Assembly (NCBI RefSeq): GCF_902706285.1
Contig: NZ_CACSKD010000001.1
Coordinates: 434,001 to 498,000, forward strand
Length of the DNA: 64,000 nt
Reading direction: 5' to 3'
DNA from: Rhizobium sp. 18055
GTDB taxonomy: Bacteria; Pseudomonadota; Alphaproteobacteria; Rhizobiales; Rhizobiaceae
Shown here: positions 1 through 8,938 of the stretch, one piece after another
Layout of the letters: each line of letters begins with the position of its first letter
Position numbering within the stretch: the first letter of the stretch is position 1
Made by a program: the position numbers and the translations under genes
The notes under the pieces: model-generated
The model's database searches: none
The model's input: the letters and a program-made list of their open reading frames with translations, nothing else
Told to the model about the DNA's origin: nothing

Positions 1-1269
1 GAGGCCGACGAGATCGAGCAGTTCGCTCACGCGGGCGGGGATGGCCGAGGTCTCGACTTTTCCCTGCACCTTAAGGACTTCCATGAGCGTCTGGCCGATG
101 GTCATTCTTGGATTGAGCGCGTTGAACGGGTCCTGGAACACCATCGCCGCCTCGCGCCGGATGCGTGCCAAGCCGGCTACCTTCTGTTGCGCGAGATCAA
201 TGCCGTCGAAGGTCACGTGACCCGACGATAGCGGCGTCAGGCCGAGGATCGCGCGTGCCAGTGTGCTCTTGCCGCTGCCGGATTCGCCGACGATGCCGAC
301 GCTCTCGCCGGGCATGATCTGCAGGCTGACACCGGCAACCGCACTCACCGTCTTCGAGTTGCCTTTGAAAGGGCCGCCGCCGACGTTGAAGCGGACATGC
401 AGGTCGTCGATTTCGAGCAGCGGCCTTGCAACGCTTTTCTCCGGTCCGGCGGCGATCACTTCAGAAGTCACTTCGGCCGGCATCGACGGATGGCTGGCGA
501 TCAGACTGACAGTGTAGGGATGCTGCGGATGCGACAAGATCGTTCGCTTCGGCCCCTGTTCCAGCAGCCTGCCGCCGCGCAGCACGGCGATCCGATCACA
601 GGTTTGCGCGACGATGCCGAGATCGTGGGTGATGAGGATGATCGAAAGCCCGCGCTTGTCACGGAGTTCCATCAAAAGCCGCAGGATCTGCGCCTGGATG
701 GTGACGTCGAGCGCGGTCGTCGGCTCGTCGGCAATCAGTATCTTTGGGTTGCACGACAGCGCCACGCCGATCATGGCGCGTTGGCGCATGCCGCCGGAAA
801 ATTCGTGCGGATAGCTGTCATATTGCCTGGCCGGATCGGGAAAGCCGACCTGGGTGAGTATCTCTATCGCCGCCGCACGCGCATCCCGCGCATTGAGACC
901 TTGATGATAGCGGATGCCTTCGGCGATCTGGTCGCCGATGCGCATGACGGGATCGAGATGACTGGTGGGGTTCTGGAACACCATGCCGATCTCACCGCCA
1001 CGAACGGCCAGCATTTCCGCATCGCTGATCCCGGTCAGGTCGCGGCCCTCCAGAAAGACGTTGCCGCTTTCAAGCTTCAGCAGCGAAGATGGCAGGAGGC
1101 GCACCAGCGAGCGGCAAAACAGGCTCTTGCCGGAGCCGCTTTCACCGACGAGGCCGAGGATTTCGCCCTTGCCGAGATCGAGCGAGACGGCGTCGATCAG
1201 GGTGCGGACGCCCTCGTCGCCATAGGCTTTGACCGTCAGGTCGCGGACGGACAGGACGGGGGCGCTCAT
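1..1269 (-). CDS. Peptide-type ABC importer, fused double ATPase (partial)
   Basis: ATP-hydrolysing subunit of a dipeptide/oligopeptide-type ABC importer at the inner membrane. Read on the minus strand it begins at an ATG that overlaps the stop of the upstream permease gene by 4 bp (ATGA). The first ATPase domain has a Walker [10 protein letters not shown] (complement of about 1120-1150) and a signature [11 protein letters not shown] (about 775-800). A second Walker [10 protein letters not shown], lies at about 265-295. The gene is therefore a DppD-DppF fusion of the GsiA/YejF type, about 423 residues visible, and its 3' end lies beyond the window edge. It closes a run of hydrolase, permease, permease and ATPase genes and probably serves the importer linked to the LuxR solo at 4119. 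The solute-binding protein is not visible here. Confidence 0.9.
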   Translation of the reverse strand, partial: MSAPVLSVRDLTVKAYGDEGVRTLIDAVSLDLGKGEILGLVGESGSGKSLFCRSLVRLLPSSLLKLESGNVFLEGRDLTGISDAEMLAVRGGEIGMVFQNPTSHLDPVMRIGDQIAEGIRYHQGLNARDARAAAIEILTQVGFPDPARQYDSYPHEFSGGMRQRAMIGVALSCNPKILIADEPTTALDVTIQAQILRLLMELRDKRGLSIILITHDLGIVAQTCDRIAVLRGGRLLEQGPKRTILSHPQHPYTVSLIASHPSMPAEVTSEVIAAGPEKSVARPLLEIDDLHVRFNVGGGPFKGNSKTVSAVAGVSLQIMPGESVGIVGESGSGKSTLARAILGLTPLSSGHVTFDGIDLAQQKVAGLARIRREAAMVFQDPFNALNPRMTIGQTLMEVLKVQGKVETSAIPARVSELLDLVGL

Positions 1270-2117
1270 TCGTGCACTCCCAGAACTTCGCCGAGCGCAT
1301 CGCCGAGCATGCTGAAGCCAAAGGCGAAGACGACGATCGACAGGCCGGGGAAAAGCGTGATCCACCAGGCCGTGGTGATGAAGCTCTGGCCTTCCGCCAC
1401 CATCACGCCCCATTCGGCGATCGGTGGCTGCACGCCAAGGCCGAGATAGCTGACGGCCGCGCCGCTCAACAGCACCAGCACGGCATCCGACATCGAAAAC
1501 ACGATCGATCCGGCAATCGCGTTGGGCAGAAGATGGCGGAACATGATGCGGAAGCGGCTGAAGCCGAGGCTGACGGCGGCAACCGCATAGTCGCTGTTCT
1601 TCAGCACCAGCATCTGCGCCCGGATCAGCCGCGCGTATGACACCCAGCCGACCAGCGCCATGGCAATGTAGAAGCTGCTGAGACCTGGCCCCAGAATGGC
1701 AATGATCGACAGCATCAGCACCAGAAATGGGAAGGCCAGGATGATATCGACGAGACGCATGAACAGCGCATCGACGACGCCGCCGAAGAAACCGGCAATG
1801 GTGCCGACCGTGGTGCCGATGATGAACGGAAAGACAACGCCGATGATGGCGATCTGCAGGTCGATCCGTGTTCCCCAGATAACCCGCGAGAGGATGTCGC
1901 GACCGAAATTGTCGGTGCCGAAGGGATGCAGCAGCGATGGCGCCTGAAGGCGAACATCGGCGTTTTGGAAGATCGGATCGTAGGGCGCAATCAACGGAGC
2001 GCCGACGGCGAGCAGCACGAAGATCAACAGGATGCCAGCGCCGATCGTGAGCGCCAGACGCTTGCCGAGAAACGTCCGCCAACCGGTTGATGTCGGTGCC
2101 ATCGCCATCGCGCTCAT
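1266..2117 (-). CDS. Peptide-type ABC importer permease, DppC family
   Basis: Inner-membrane permease of a dipeptide/nickel-type ABC importer, 283 residues. The start is the ATG at 2117, which overlaps the stop of the preceding permease (ATGA); the reading frame stays open far upstream, but that part lies inside the other permease gene. The N-terminal extension has one membrane segment (LALTIGAGILLIFVLLAVGA). It is followed by the DppC hallmark PSLLHPFGTDNFGRDILSR and about five more membrane segments. The cytoplasmic EAA-type loop is around YAVAAVSLGFSRFRIMFRHL. Overlaps on both sides indicate a tightly coupled operon with the DppB-type gene and the double ATPase. The substrate cannot be read from the sequence; peptides or an amide-type plant compound would fit the context. 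Confidence 0.93.
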   Translation of the reverse strand: MSAMAMAPTSTGWRTFLGKRLALTIGAGILLIFVLLAVGAPLIAPYDPIFQNADVRLQAPSLLHPFGTDNFGRDILSRVIWGTRIDLQIAIIGVVFPFIIGTTVGTIAGFFGGVVDALFMRLVDIILAFPFLVLMLSIIAILGPGLSSFYIAMALVGWVSYARLIRAQMLVLKNSDYAVAAVSLGFSRFRIMFRHLLPNAIAGSIVFSMSDAVLVLLSGAAVSYLGLGVQPPIAEWGVMVAEGQSFITTAWWITLFPGLSIVVFAFGFSMLGDALGEVLGVHE

Positions 2118-3052
2118 AGCGTCACCCTCGGATCGACGGCGACGGTCACGATGTCGGCGATGAAATTGATCAGTACCGTTGCGCAGGCAAACACCATGGC
2201 GACGCCCTGCACCACCATGTAGTCGCGCGAGAAGATGGCGCGCACCAGAAGTTGCCCCATGCCGGGCAGCGCGAAGACGCTCTCCACCACGACAGTACCG
2301 CCGATCAGCCAGCCGATGTTGACCGCGAGCAGATTGATGGTCGGCACCAGCGAGTTCGGCACGACGTGTTTCCAGAAGACGATGCCCTCGGGCATGCCGC
2401 GGGCTCGCGCAGCGGTCGCGACATCCGATTTCAGCCCCTCGATCATCGCTGCGCGCAGGCTGCGGGTGAGCACGGTTGAAAGCGAAAGCGCGATCGTCAG
2501 GCTCGGTAGCGCCAGATGGGCGAGCTTGTCTCCCAGGGTGGTGCCGTAGCCGGAGACCGGGAAGATACCGAGCTGGACGCTGAAGAGGATGATCAGCATC
2601 AGGCCGAGCCAGAACGGAGGAAATCCGATACCGAATGTCGAAATCACCCGGACTGCATGATCGGCCAATCCGCCTCGGTTGCGGGCGGCGATCGCTGCCA
2701 TCGGCACGGCGATCAGCACCGACAGGATGACGCTTGCCAGCACCAGCGCAACGGTGGGCTCGATACGGGTAAGGATCAGCTTCAGCACGTCGATCTTGTA
2801 GAGAATGGACTTGCCCATCTCGCCATTGGCGAGGTTGCGCAGGAAGTAGAAATACTGCAGCCACATCGGCTCATCGAGACCGTATTGCGCGCGGATATTG
2901 GCAATGGCGGTCGGCGTCGCGCGGGTACCGAGAATGTTGCGGGCGGGATCGCCGGGGATCAGCCGAACCAGAATGAAGGTGATGACGCTGATGCCGAAAA
3001 TGACAGGCAGAAACTGCAGGGGACGCGTCAGAACAAATCTATAGCGATGCAT
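2114..3052 (-). CDS. Peptide-type ABC importer permease, DppB family
   Basis: Inner-membrane permease of a peptide-type ABC importer, 312 residues, the usual length for DppB. The N-terminus has the family signature FVLTRPLQFLPVIFGISVIT followed by LVRLIPGDPARNILG, and the C-terminal half has the EAA loop near ATAARARGMPEGIVFWKHV. It ends with the typical DIVTVAVDPRVTL tail. The start ATG (3052) lies about 50 bp after the stop of the proline iminopeptidase-like gene, with no obvious terminator between them, so the hydrolase, both permeases and the fused ATPase are probably one transcript. In PipR systems of plant-associated pseudomonads the equivalent importer is needed to take up the plant-derived signal; a similar role here is inference. 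Confidence 0.93.
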   Translation of the reverse strand: MHRYRFVLTRPLQFLPVIFGISVITFILVRLIPGDPARNILGTRATPTAIANIRAQYGLDEPMWLQYFYFLRNLANGEMGKSILYKIDVLKLILTRIEPTVALVLASVILSVLIAVPMAAIAARNRGGLADHAVRVISTFGIGFPPFWLGLMLIILFSVQLGIFPVSGYGTTLGDKLAHLALPSLTIALSLSTVLTRSLRAAMIEGLKSDVATAARARGMPEGIVFWKHVVPNSLVPTINLLAVNIGWLIGGTVVVESVFALPGMGQLLVRAIFSRDYMVVQGVAMVFACATVLINFIADIVTVAVDPRVTL

Positions 3053-3100
3053 CGCGACGATCGCTCCTTTGTCTCGACATGCTCTGTATAGCTTCTCTTC

Positions 3101-3994
3101 TCATTGCGCGGCCTTGTGCCGGGACAGGAAATCGAGAAGCGCCGGATAGTAGTCACCCGGATTCTCGTAGAACGGCATGTGGCTGGCGTTGGCAAACACC
3201 TTCAATTCCGCATTCGGCAAAGCGAGTTTCATGCGCAACGCGCAGGCCGGCGTCAACTCGTCATGTTCGCCTGTCGTGATCAGCGTCGGCACCGTGACGC
3301 GGGAAAGATCCGGGATGCGGTTCCAGTCCTTGAGGTTGCCGATGTAGAGAAATTCATTCGGTCCCTGCATCGTCGCATAGGGGCCCATGTTCCAGTCGTC
3401 GAGCGACCGGCGCACCGGAGCCGGCCATTCCGGCAGGCGACAGACATGGCGGTAGTTCAAAATGGTCACGGCAGCCTGGTATTCCGGGTGGTCGTAGGTG
3501 CCCTGCGCCTCGTGCTTCTGCATCATGGACACCGTTTCCGGCCCGAGCGCTGCGCGCAGCCGCTCGAGTTCCAGGATCAGATGCGGCATGTCGGCGACGG
3601 TGTCCTCGAGGATCAGCGTCTGCAGGTTTTCGGGATAGGTCAGCGCATAGTCGATTGCCAGCCAGCCGCCCCAGGAATGGCCAAGCATATGCACCTTGCC
3701 GAGGCCGAGCACCTTGCGAACGGTTTCCGTTTCTTCGACATAGCGGCCGATGGTCCAGAGCCCGGCATCGTCAGGCCGATCGGAGGCGCCGGTGCCGAGC
3801 TGGTCGAAGGCGACGACGCGATAGCCTTTGTCAACAAGGCAGGAATGCGCTTCGCGCAGATAATCACAGGGAAGGCCGGGGCCGCCGTTCAGGCAGAACA
3901 CCGTCTCATCGCCGCTTCCGAAGCTGTAGGCAATCACCTTGTAGCCATCGACATCGATCTCATATCGCTCGTCAGGCTCGATTTCACGCCACAT
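3101..3994 (-). CDS. Proline iminopeptidase-like alpha/beta hydrolase (first copy)
   Basis: Cytoplasmic alpha/beta hydrolase of the proline iminopeptidase family (peptidase S33), 297 residues. The oxyanion segment reads LNGGPGLPCDYL (Asn where the family usually has His). The nucleophile elbow is GHSWGGW, and the acid and base lie in GEHDELTPA and NASHMPFYE. I chose the ATG at 3994 because it has GGAG 8 nt upstream; a TTG at 4009 would add five residues. It is divergent from the LuxR-type gene at 4119 and leads the ABC importer operon. This is the position of aapA in PipR loci, where a pip-type peptidase heads a transporter operon controlled by the LuxR solo. Substrate specificity (N-terminal proline, amino-acid amide or a plant ethanolamine derivative) cannot be told. 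Confidence 0.88.
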   Translation of the reverse strand: MWREIEPDERYEIDVDGYKVIAYSFGSGDETVFCLNGGPGLPCDYLREAHSCLVDKGYRVVAFDQLGTGASDRPDDAGLWTIGRYVEETETVRKVLGLGKVHMLGHSWGGWLAIDYALTYPENLQTLILEDTVADMPHLILELERLRAALGPETVSMMQKHEAQGTYDHPEYQAAVTILNYRHVCRLPEWPAPVRRSLDDWNMGPYATMQGPNEFLYIGNLKDWNRIPDLSRVTVPTLITTGEHDELTPACALRMKLALPNAELKVFANASHMPFYENPGDYYPALLDFLSRHKAAQ

Positions 3995-4118
3995 TGATGT
4001 CTCCGGCAAAGATTCTGCTTGCTCATTAATTGGGCAAGGCTAAATTTTTATCCCAAACAGCATTCCGCGCCAGCTATAAGAAGTGATAGGTGGCGTTCTT
4101 GCTTACCGGGAGTCGGCC

Positions 4119-4901
4119 ATGCTTGACGGAATCCGCGAGATCAAACGGCAGTTCACTGACCATCAGACGCTGGATGGCCGGATCGATCAGGTGCACGAGG
4201 CGATGAAGAGCCTGGGCTTCGAAGCGCTGATCTACGATTACACGCCGGTACCCTACGATCTCGACGGCGAGATCATGATCCCGTCGCTACTGAAGCTGCG
4301 CAACATTTCCGACGACATGCACGACTACTGGTTCGATCGCGGCTATTTCCGCATCGACCCGGTTCAGCAAGTGGCTTTGCGCACATCGACGCCGTTCTTC
4401 TGGAACTACGACGCAAATGCCGAAACGCTGATCAACCGCTTCATGAGTGAGAACACCGAGCCGGTTGCCCGCTACCTCAGCGAACGTGACATGTCGAGCG
4501 GCGTGACCGTGCCGATCCATATGCCGCGTGGCGACTACGCCACGGTCACGGGTATCCGCTATGGCCAGGACAAGCAGTTCCAGCGGGACGCCTTGCGCTA
4601 CATCGCCGATTTCGGGCTGCTCGCCCATGTGTTTCACGAGACGGCCTACGATCTCTTTGACACGCAAGCCCGCAGTGCCGGCAGGCCGCGACTGACCGAG
4701 CGCGAGCGCGAATGCCTGCGTTACTCGGCCGAAGGGCTGTCCGCCAAGGAGATCGCCCGCATGATCGAGCGCTCCGTACCAACCGTGGTGATGCATCTGA
4801 ATGCAGCCGCCAAGAAGCTTGGGGCCAAGAACCGTACCCAGGCCGTCGTCCGTGCCACGCACTATCGCCTGCTGGAAGACAGGCCATCCTATAACTTCTG
4901 A
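4119..4901 (+). CDS. LuxR-family solo regulator, plant-responsive PipR/OryR/NesR type
   Basis: Transcription factor with an N-terminal autoinducer-binding domain (about residues 15-170) and a C-terminal GerE/LuxR helix-turn-helix ([20 protein letters not shown] onward, about 190-250), 260 residues. The start is the ATG at 4119, with GGGAG 6 nt upstream; a GTG at 4083 would add 12 residues. In TraR numbering the ligand residues W57 and Y61 are replaced by Met67 and Trp71 of this protein, while D70, P71 and W85 are kept (Asp80, Pro81, Trp95). W57M plus Y61W is the hallmark of the plant-associated LuxR solos (OryR, XccR, PsoR, NesR, PipR), which respond to plant compounds rather than acyl-homoserine lactones. 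There is no luxI gene nearby, and proline iminopeptidase genes flank it on both sides as in those systems. No clear palindromic lux box was found. Confidence 0.9.
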   Translation: MLDGIREIKRQFTDHQTLDGRIDQVHEAMKSLGFEALIYDYTPVPYDLDGEIMIPSLLKLRNISDDMHDYWFDRGYFRIDPVQQVALRTSTPFFWNYDANAETLINRFMSENTEPVARYLSERDMSSGVTVPIHMPRGDYATVTGIRYGQDKQFQRDALRYIADFGLLAHVFHETAYDLFDTQARSAGRPRLTERERECLRYSAEGLSAKEIARMIERSVPTVVMHLNAAAKKLGAKNRTQAVVRATHYRLLEDRPSYNF

Positions 4902-4960
4902 TAGCTGCCGCGCCTTGCGCCGCCACGCTATGGTTTTCCATCGGATACCCAAGGATGGAG

Positions 4961-5869
4961 ATGCCCGTGACCGCTGTCACGTCGAAGGAAGATTATCTGC
5001 CGTTTCGCGAATACCGCACCTGGTACCGCATCACCGGCTCGCTCGACAGCGGCAAGCTGCCTCTGGTGGTCGCCCATGGTGGACCGGGCTGCACCCATGA
5101 TTATGTCGATAGCTTCAAGGACATATCCGCGCTCGATGGCCGAGCCGTCATTCATTACGATCAGCTCGGCAACGGCAACTCGACCCGCCTTCCGGACAAG
5201 GGTCCCGACTTCTGGACGCCGGCACTCTTCCTCGAAGAACTCGACGCACTTCTCGCCCATCTCGGCATTGCCGATCGCTATGCCTTTCTCGGCCAGTCCT
5301 GGGGCGGGATGCTCGGCGCCGAACACGCGGTTCGCCAGCCAAAGGGCCTGAAGGCCCTGGTCATCGCCAATTCGCCCGCCAACATGCATACCTGGGTTTC
5401 GGAGGCCAACCGCCTGCGCGAGGAACTGCCGAGAGACGTACAGGATACACTGCTCAAGCACGAACTTGCAGAGACGCTGACCGACCCGGAATACATCGCC
5501 GCATCACGGGTCTTCTACGACCGGCATGTCTGCCGCGTCACGCCTTGGCCGGCGGAAGTCGCCCGTACCTTCGCGATCATGGATGAGGACAACACCGTCT
5601 ATCGCAACATGAACGGCCCGACCGAGTTCCACGTCATCGGAACGATGAAGGACTGGACGATCGAGGATCGACTGAGCCGGATCGAGGCGCCGACGCTGCT
5701 GATCTCAGGCAAGTATGACGAAGCCACGCCATTGGTGGTGAAGCCTTATGTCGATCATGTTCCCGATTGCGAGTGGGTGCTGTTCGAGAACTCAAGCCAC
5801 ATGCCGCATGTCGAGGAAAAGGCGCTGTGCCTCGACACGGTCTCGACGTTCCTGTCCCGGCACGACTGA
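4961..5869 (+). CDS. Proline iminopeptidase-like alpha/beta hydrolase (second copy)
   Basis: Alpha/beta hydrolase of the proline iminopeptidase family, 302 residues. Visible motifs are the oxyanion [10 protein letters not shown], the nucleophile elbow GQSWGGM, the acid in GKYDEATPL and the base in NSSHMPHVE. The preferred start is the ATG at 4961, because AAGGA at 4951-4955 sits 5 nt upstream; an in-frame ATG at 4955 overlaps that ribosome binding site. The gene follows the LuxR solo in the same direction after a 59-bp gap. It corresponds to pip/pipA, the classical target gene next to XccR, OryR and PipR. It differs from the copy at 3101 (HGGPG versus NGGPG, GQSWGG versus GHSWGG), so the two are diverged paralogues, not a recent duplication. 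Confidence 0.9.
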   Translation: MPVTAVTSKEDYLPFREYRTWYRITGSLDSGKLPLVVAHGGPGCTHDYVDSFKDISALDGRAVIHYDQLGNGNSTRLPDKGPDFWTPALFLEELDALLAHLGIADRYAFLGQSWGGMLGAEHAVRQPKGLKALVIANSPANMHTWVSEANRLREELPRDVQDTLLKHELAETLTDPEYIAASRVFYDRHVCRVTPWPAEVARTFAIMDEDNTVYRNMNGPTEFHVIGTMKDWTIEDRLSRIEAPTLLISGKYDEATPLVVKPYVDHVPDCEWVLFENSSHMPHVEEKALCLDTVSTFLSRHD

Positions 5870-5957
5870 GCCCAGACCGGGTTTGCGGTGATCCGCGGTG
5901 CGTCTGAGTAATTGCAGGCGCATCCGCGACAACGGGAATTTCGCCGTCGAGACGTCA

Positions 5958-5984
5958 GCGCTGGGCTCTAACAGGCGCCAGCGC
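5958..5984. terminator. Hairpin between convergent genes
   Basis: GCGCTGG (5958-5964) pairs perfectly with CCAGCGC (5978-5984). It lies between the convergent ends of the second hydrolase gene and the metallohydrolase gene, a likely place for a bidirectional terminator. There is no U-run on either side, so intrinsic termination is unproven. Confidence 0.45.
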
Positions 5985-5992
5985 GGCCGCGC

Positions 5993-6868
5993 TCAATCAG
6001 ACGCGGTGCCGGAAAACGCGTTCAGCGGAATTTTCAGATATCGCCGACCGTTATCCTCGGGCGGCGGCAATTCGCCGCCTCGAAGATTGACCTGCAGGGC
6101 ATGCAGCATGAGCTTCGGCATCGGCAAGGTCCGATCGCGCGCCGTTCGCAAAGCGATGAAGTCTGCCTGTGTTTTGCCGGCGACGTGCGGATTGGAGCGC
6201 CGCTGCAAGCCGACAGTGCTCTCCCAGGTCGCCTGGCGCCCGCCTTGCCGGTAGTCGTGACCGGTAAACAGGCGCGTCTCGTCCGGCAGCGTCAGGATTT
6301 CCTGGATGGACGACCAGAGGTCGCTCGCACTCCCACCGGGGAAATCGGCCCGCGCCGATCCGCTGTCAGGCATGAACAGTGTATCGTGGATGAATGCGGC
6401 ATCACCGATCACGTAGGTGATCGATGCCAGCGTGTGACCCGGAGAATGGAAAACGGTTCCGTCGATATTACCGATCGAAAAACTGTCCCCGGCCGAAAAG
6501 AGCCTGTCCCACTGCGAGCCGTCGCAGGCGAAGCCACTCCAGTTGTAGATGTCGTTCCATAGTCTCTGCACGGCGATGACATGCGCGCCGATCGCCGTCG
6601 GCGCGCCCGTTTTCGATTTCAGGTACTGGGCGGCCGAGAAATGATCTGCATGAGGATGCGTGTCCAGGATCCACTCCACGCTCAGGCCGCGGCCGGCAAT
6701 GTGCTGCAGGATCGCATCGGCACTTTTCGTGGCCGTTGAGCCCGACTTTTCATCGTAGTCGAGCACAGGGTCGATGATGGCACATTTGCCTGTCGCCAAA
6801 TCCGCCACGACATATTGAATGCTGCCGGTGCGTTCGTGATAGAAACCGGTGACGTCTGGCGTGTTCAT
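5993..6868 (-). CDS. MBL-fold hydrolase, persulfide dioxygenase-like
   Basis: Metallo-beta-lactamase fold enzyme, 291 residues, close to the ETHE1/Blh persulfide dioxygenase group that oxidises glutathione persulfide to sulfite. The metal-binding motif is THPHADH (around residue 70), with further ligands in SPGHTLAS, IHDTLFMPDSGSARADFPGG and FTGHDY. The DxGxAR-DFPGG stretch is typical of sulfur dioxygenases. Its ATG lies 2 bp after the stop of the class V PLP enzyme gene, so both are one operon. The upstream PLP enzyme could release persulfide sulfur and this enzyme could oxidise it. Absence of a fused rhodanese domain was checked: none is present. The exact substrate is inferred. Confidence 0.85.
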   Translation of the reverse strand: MNTPDVTGFYHERTGSIQYVVADLATGKCAIIDPVLDYDEKSGSTATKSADAILQHIAGRGLSVEWILDTHPHADHFSAAQYLKSKTGAPTAIGAHVIAVQRLWNDIYNWSGFACDGSQWDRLFSAGDSFSIGNIDGTVFHSPGHTLASITYVIGDAAFIHDTLFMPDSGSARADFPGGSASDLWSSIQEILTLPDETRLFTGHDYRQGGRQATWESTVGLQRRSNPHVAGKTQADFIALRTARDRTLPMPKLMLHALQVNLRGGELPPPEDNGRRYLKIPLNAFSGTASD

Positions 6869-6870
6869 GG

Positions 6871-8352
6871 TCAGGCTGCGTTTCGCTCGTCGTTTCGTGG
6901 AAAGAAGATCGCACGGCTGGCATCGAAGTCATAATTTTGCGCATGATCCCTCGCGTCGGCGGCAAGCTCCGTGACCGCGTTCAGAATGAAATCGACATCC
7001 TGGTCCGACAGCAGGACGCTGAAATTGAGGCGGATGAAGCCGGGCTTGCGGATCTCTTCACCGTTGAGGATCGCCTGCCGTATCTCCTCAGACTGTTCGT
7101 CATCGATCGACAGCAAGCGGTGGACATACGGGCCGGCGCAGGCGCAGCCCCCGCGGGCCTGGATCCCGAAACGATCGCTCAGCATGCGCGTGATCAGCTG
7201 CTGATGGATATAGCCGCCTTGGCCGTCCTTTACCCGGAACGAAAAGATCGGCAGCCTCTGCGGCGCGAGTTCGCCCAGCAGTTCCAGATGATCGAGATCA
7301 CGCCATGCAGCCAGCGCGCGCGCTGTCAGCTCGGCGTTTCTGGCCGCGAAATAGTCAGCTCCAAGCGCACCCTTCACCAGGAACGCCAGCGCCGCCCGGA
7401 TATCGCCGACGACGTTGGGCGTCCCTGCTTCTTCCCGCGCTTCGAGACTGTCGCTGTAATCGTGGCTGTTTGGCGAGACGAATTTGACGGTCCCGCCGCC
7501 GGGCCACGAGGGCTTGGCGATGACGGACGCATCCCGCCTCATGATCAGGACACCCGATGCAGACGGGCCACCGATGAACTTGTGCGGTGACACCACGACG
7601 GCGTCGATCTCGGCATCCGGGCCATAAGACATGAAGATCGGCAGATACGGACCGGCCCCAGCATAGTCCCAGACCATGCTTGCACCGTTTGCCTTGGCAA
7701 TTCGGGTGATCGCCTCGACATCGGTCATGATCCCGGTAACGTTCGAAGCGGCCGAGAAACTGCAGATCGTCAGATCTGCGGTCTCGTTGAGAGCCACCTG
7801 AAACGCCTCGATATCCGGGCCACCGGAAGGATCTTCCCTGATCTCGACGACCTCAGCGCCGCTTTCGCGCCAAGGCAGGATATTCGAATGATGCTCGTAT
7901 GGGCCGACAATGATGCGCACCTTCTGGCCAGCCGCCAGCGATTGCTCGACACCGAGCAGCTTGACCAGCCGGTTGATGCCGGCCGTGGCGCCGGAACCTG
8001 CGAAAATGACGGCGTGTTCGGCGCCGGCTCCACAGCACTGGGCAATAATCGCACGCGCTTCCCTGCGCAGACGCGTCATGAACCCGCCGCAGTGGGACGC
8101 CTCGGTATGGCTGTTGGCATAATAAGGGAGAACCTCGTCCAGGATGAAGCGCTCGATCTGCAGGAGTGCCCGTCCCGAGGCCACGTAATCAGCGTAGAGA
8201 AGCTGCTTTACGCCATAGGGGCCTTCGATGGTCGCGGTTTTTCCGATCAGGCCTGAGCGCAACTCGGAGACGACGTCACCATCGATGAGGCCCTGCCTGA
8301 AGTCGTGCAGCGGGCCCTGGGATTGTTGTAAATCAGTCGACAAAACAGCCAT
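6871..8352 (-). CDS. Class V aminotransferase, cysteine desulfurase-like PLP enzyme
   Basis: PLP-dependent enzyme of the aminotransferase class V fold, 493 residues, longer than IscS/SufS (about 400). The PLP lysine is in VVVSPHKFIGGPSASG. Other landmarks are YADYVASGRAL near the N-terminus, YANSHTEAS, and a cysteine-rich RGGCACAGPYVHRLL in the C-terminal third that could supply a persulfide-carrying cysteine. The start is the ATG at 8352, with GGGAG 8 nt upstream; a TTG at 8367 also lies in frame. It is divergent from an Lrp/AsnC regulator and is followed 2 bp later by a persulfide dioxygenase-like gene, suggesting regulated breakdown of cysteine or another sulfur amino acid. The substrate is not proven by sequence. 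Confidence 0.85.
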   Translation of the reverse strand: MAVLSTDLQQSQGPLHDFRQGLIDGDVVSELRSGLIGKTATIEGPYGVKQLLYADYVASGRALLQIERFILDEVLPYYANSHTEASHCGGFMTRLRREARAIIAQCCGAGAEHAVIFAGSGATAGINRLVKLLGVEQSLAAGQKVRIIVGPYEHHSNILPWRESGAEVVEIREDPSGGPDIEAFQVALNETADLTICSFSAASNVTGIMTDVEAITRIAKANGASMVWDYAGAGPYLPIFMSYGPDAEIDAVVVSPHKFIGGPSASGVLIMRRDASVIAKPSWPGGGTVKFVSPNSHDYSDSLEAREEAGTPNVVGDIRAALAFLVKGALGADYFAARNAELTARALAAWRDLDHLELLGELAPQRLPIFSFRVKDGQGGYIHQQLITRMLSDRFGIQARGGCACAGPYVHRLLSIDDEQSEEIRQAILNGEEIRKPGFIRLNFSVLLSDQDVDFILNAVTELAADARDHAQNYDFDASRAIFFPRNDERNAA

Positions 8353-8461
8353 CGCATACACTCCCAATCAAACTCGAGCTGATTATAACCCAAGATCACG
8401 CTTGAGACTTCACCATTTTCCGGCAATAATTCCTTAGAACTGGGTCAGGTGATAGCCTCTT

Positions 8462-8938
8462 ATGATAAAAATCGATGATTTTGATATGCGCATTCTCTCA
8501 ACCCTGCAGAGGAATGGCACGATCTCGCAGCGTGATTTGGCTGATGCTGTCGGCCTGTCGCAAAATGCCTGCTGGCGCCGACTGCAGCGCTTGAATGAAA
8601 CCGGCATCATCCTTGGAACGCATGCCAAGATCGATCTTGTGGCGCTCGGGATCGATCTGACCGTCTTCGTGATGATCCGCACCCGCCATCATTCCAAGGA
8701 TTGGGCCATCAGCTTCTGCAAACATGTCGAGAGCCTCCCTGAGGTGACCGACTTTTACCGGATTGGCGGAGAATGGGACTATCTCATCAAGGTCATGACG
8801 CGCGGGATTGCAGGATATGACGCATTCTACCAAAAGCTGATCACCGATTTCGACCTTGCAACGGTGACCGGCTTCTTCTCCATGGAGACGATTATCAGCA
8901 ACCGCACCGCCGATCTGACGATGTTCCAGCGACTTTGA
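8462..8938 (+). CDS. Lrp/AsnC family transcriptional regulator
   Basis: Amino-acid-responsive DNA-binding regulator, 158 residues, the standard Lrp length. The N-terminal winged helix-turn-helix reads FDMRILSTLQRNGTISQRDL then ADAVGLSQNACWRRLQRL. The C-terminal RAM/ligand domain contains VTDFYRIGGEWDYLIKVMTR. It is transcribed divergently from the class V PLP enzyme and MBL genes across a 109-bp gap, the usual geometry for Lrp regulators that control an adjacent amino-acid catabolic operon. A cysteine-responsive role like that of DecR/CyuR is a reasonable inference from the sulfur-type neighbours, but the effector is unknown. Confidence 0.9.
   Translation: MIKIDDFDMRILSTLQRNGTISQRDLADAVGLSQNACWRRLQRLNETGIILGTHAKIDLVALGIDLTVFVMIRTRHHSKDWAISFCKHVESLPEVTDFYRIGGEWDYLIKVMTRGIAGYDAFYQKLITDFDLATVTGFFSMETIISNRTADLTMFQRL

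Noticed and set aside
397..1449. Long plus-strand open frame (350 codons) opposite the ABC ATPase gene
   Set aside because: It is antisense to strongly supported Walker A and signature motifs; open antisense frames are expected in GC-rich genes. No family is recognisable in it.
4030..4056. TTGGG ... CCCAA inverted repeat as a lux box before the LuxR solo
   Set aside because: Only 5-bp arms with a 17-bp centre; it does not resemble the 18-20 bp palindromes bound by LuxR proteins.
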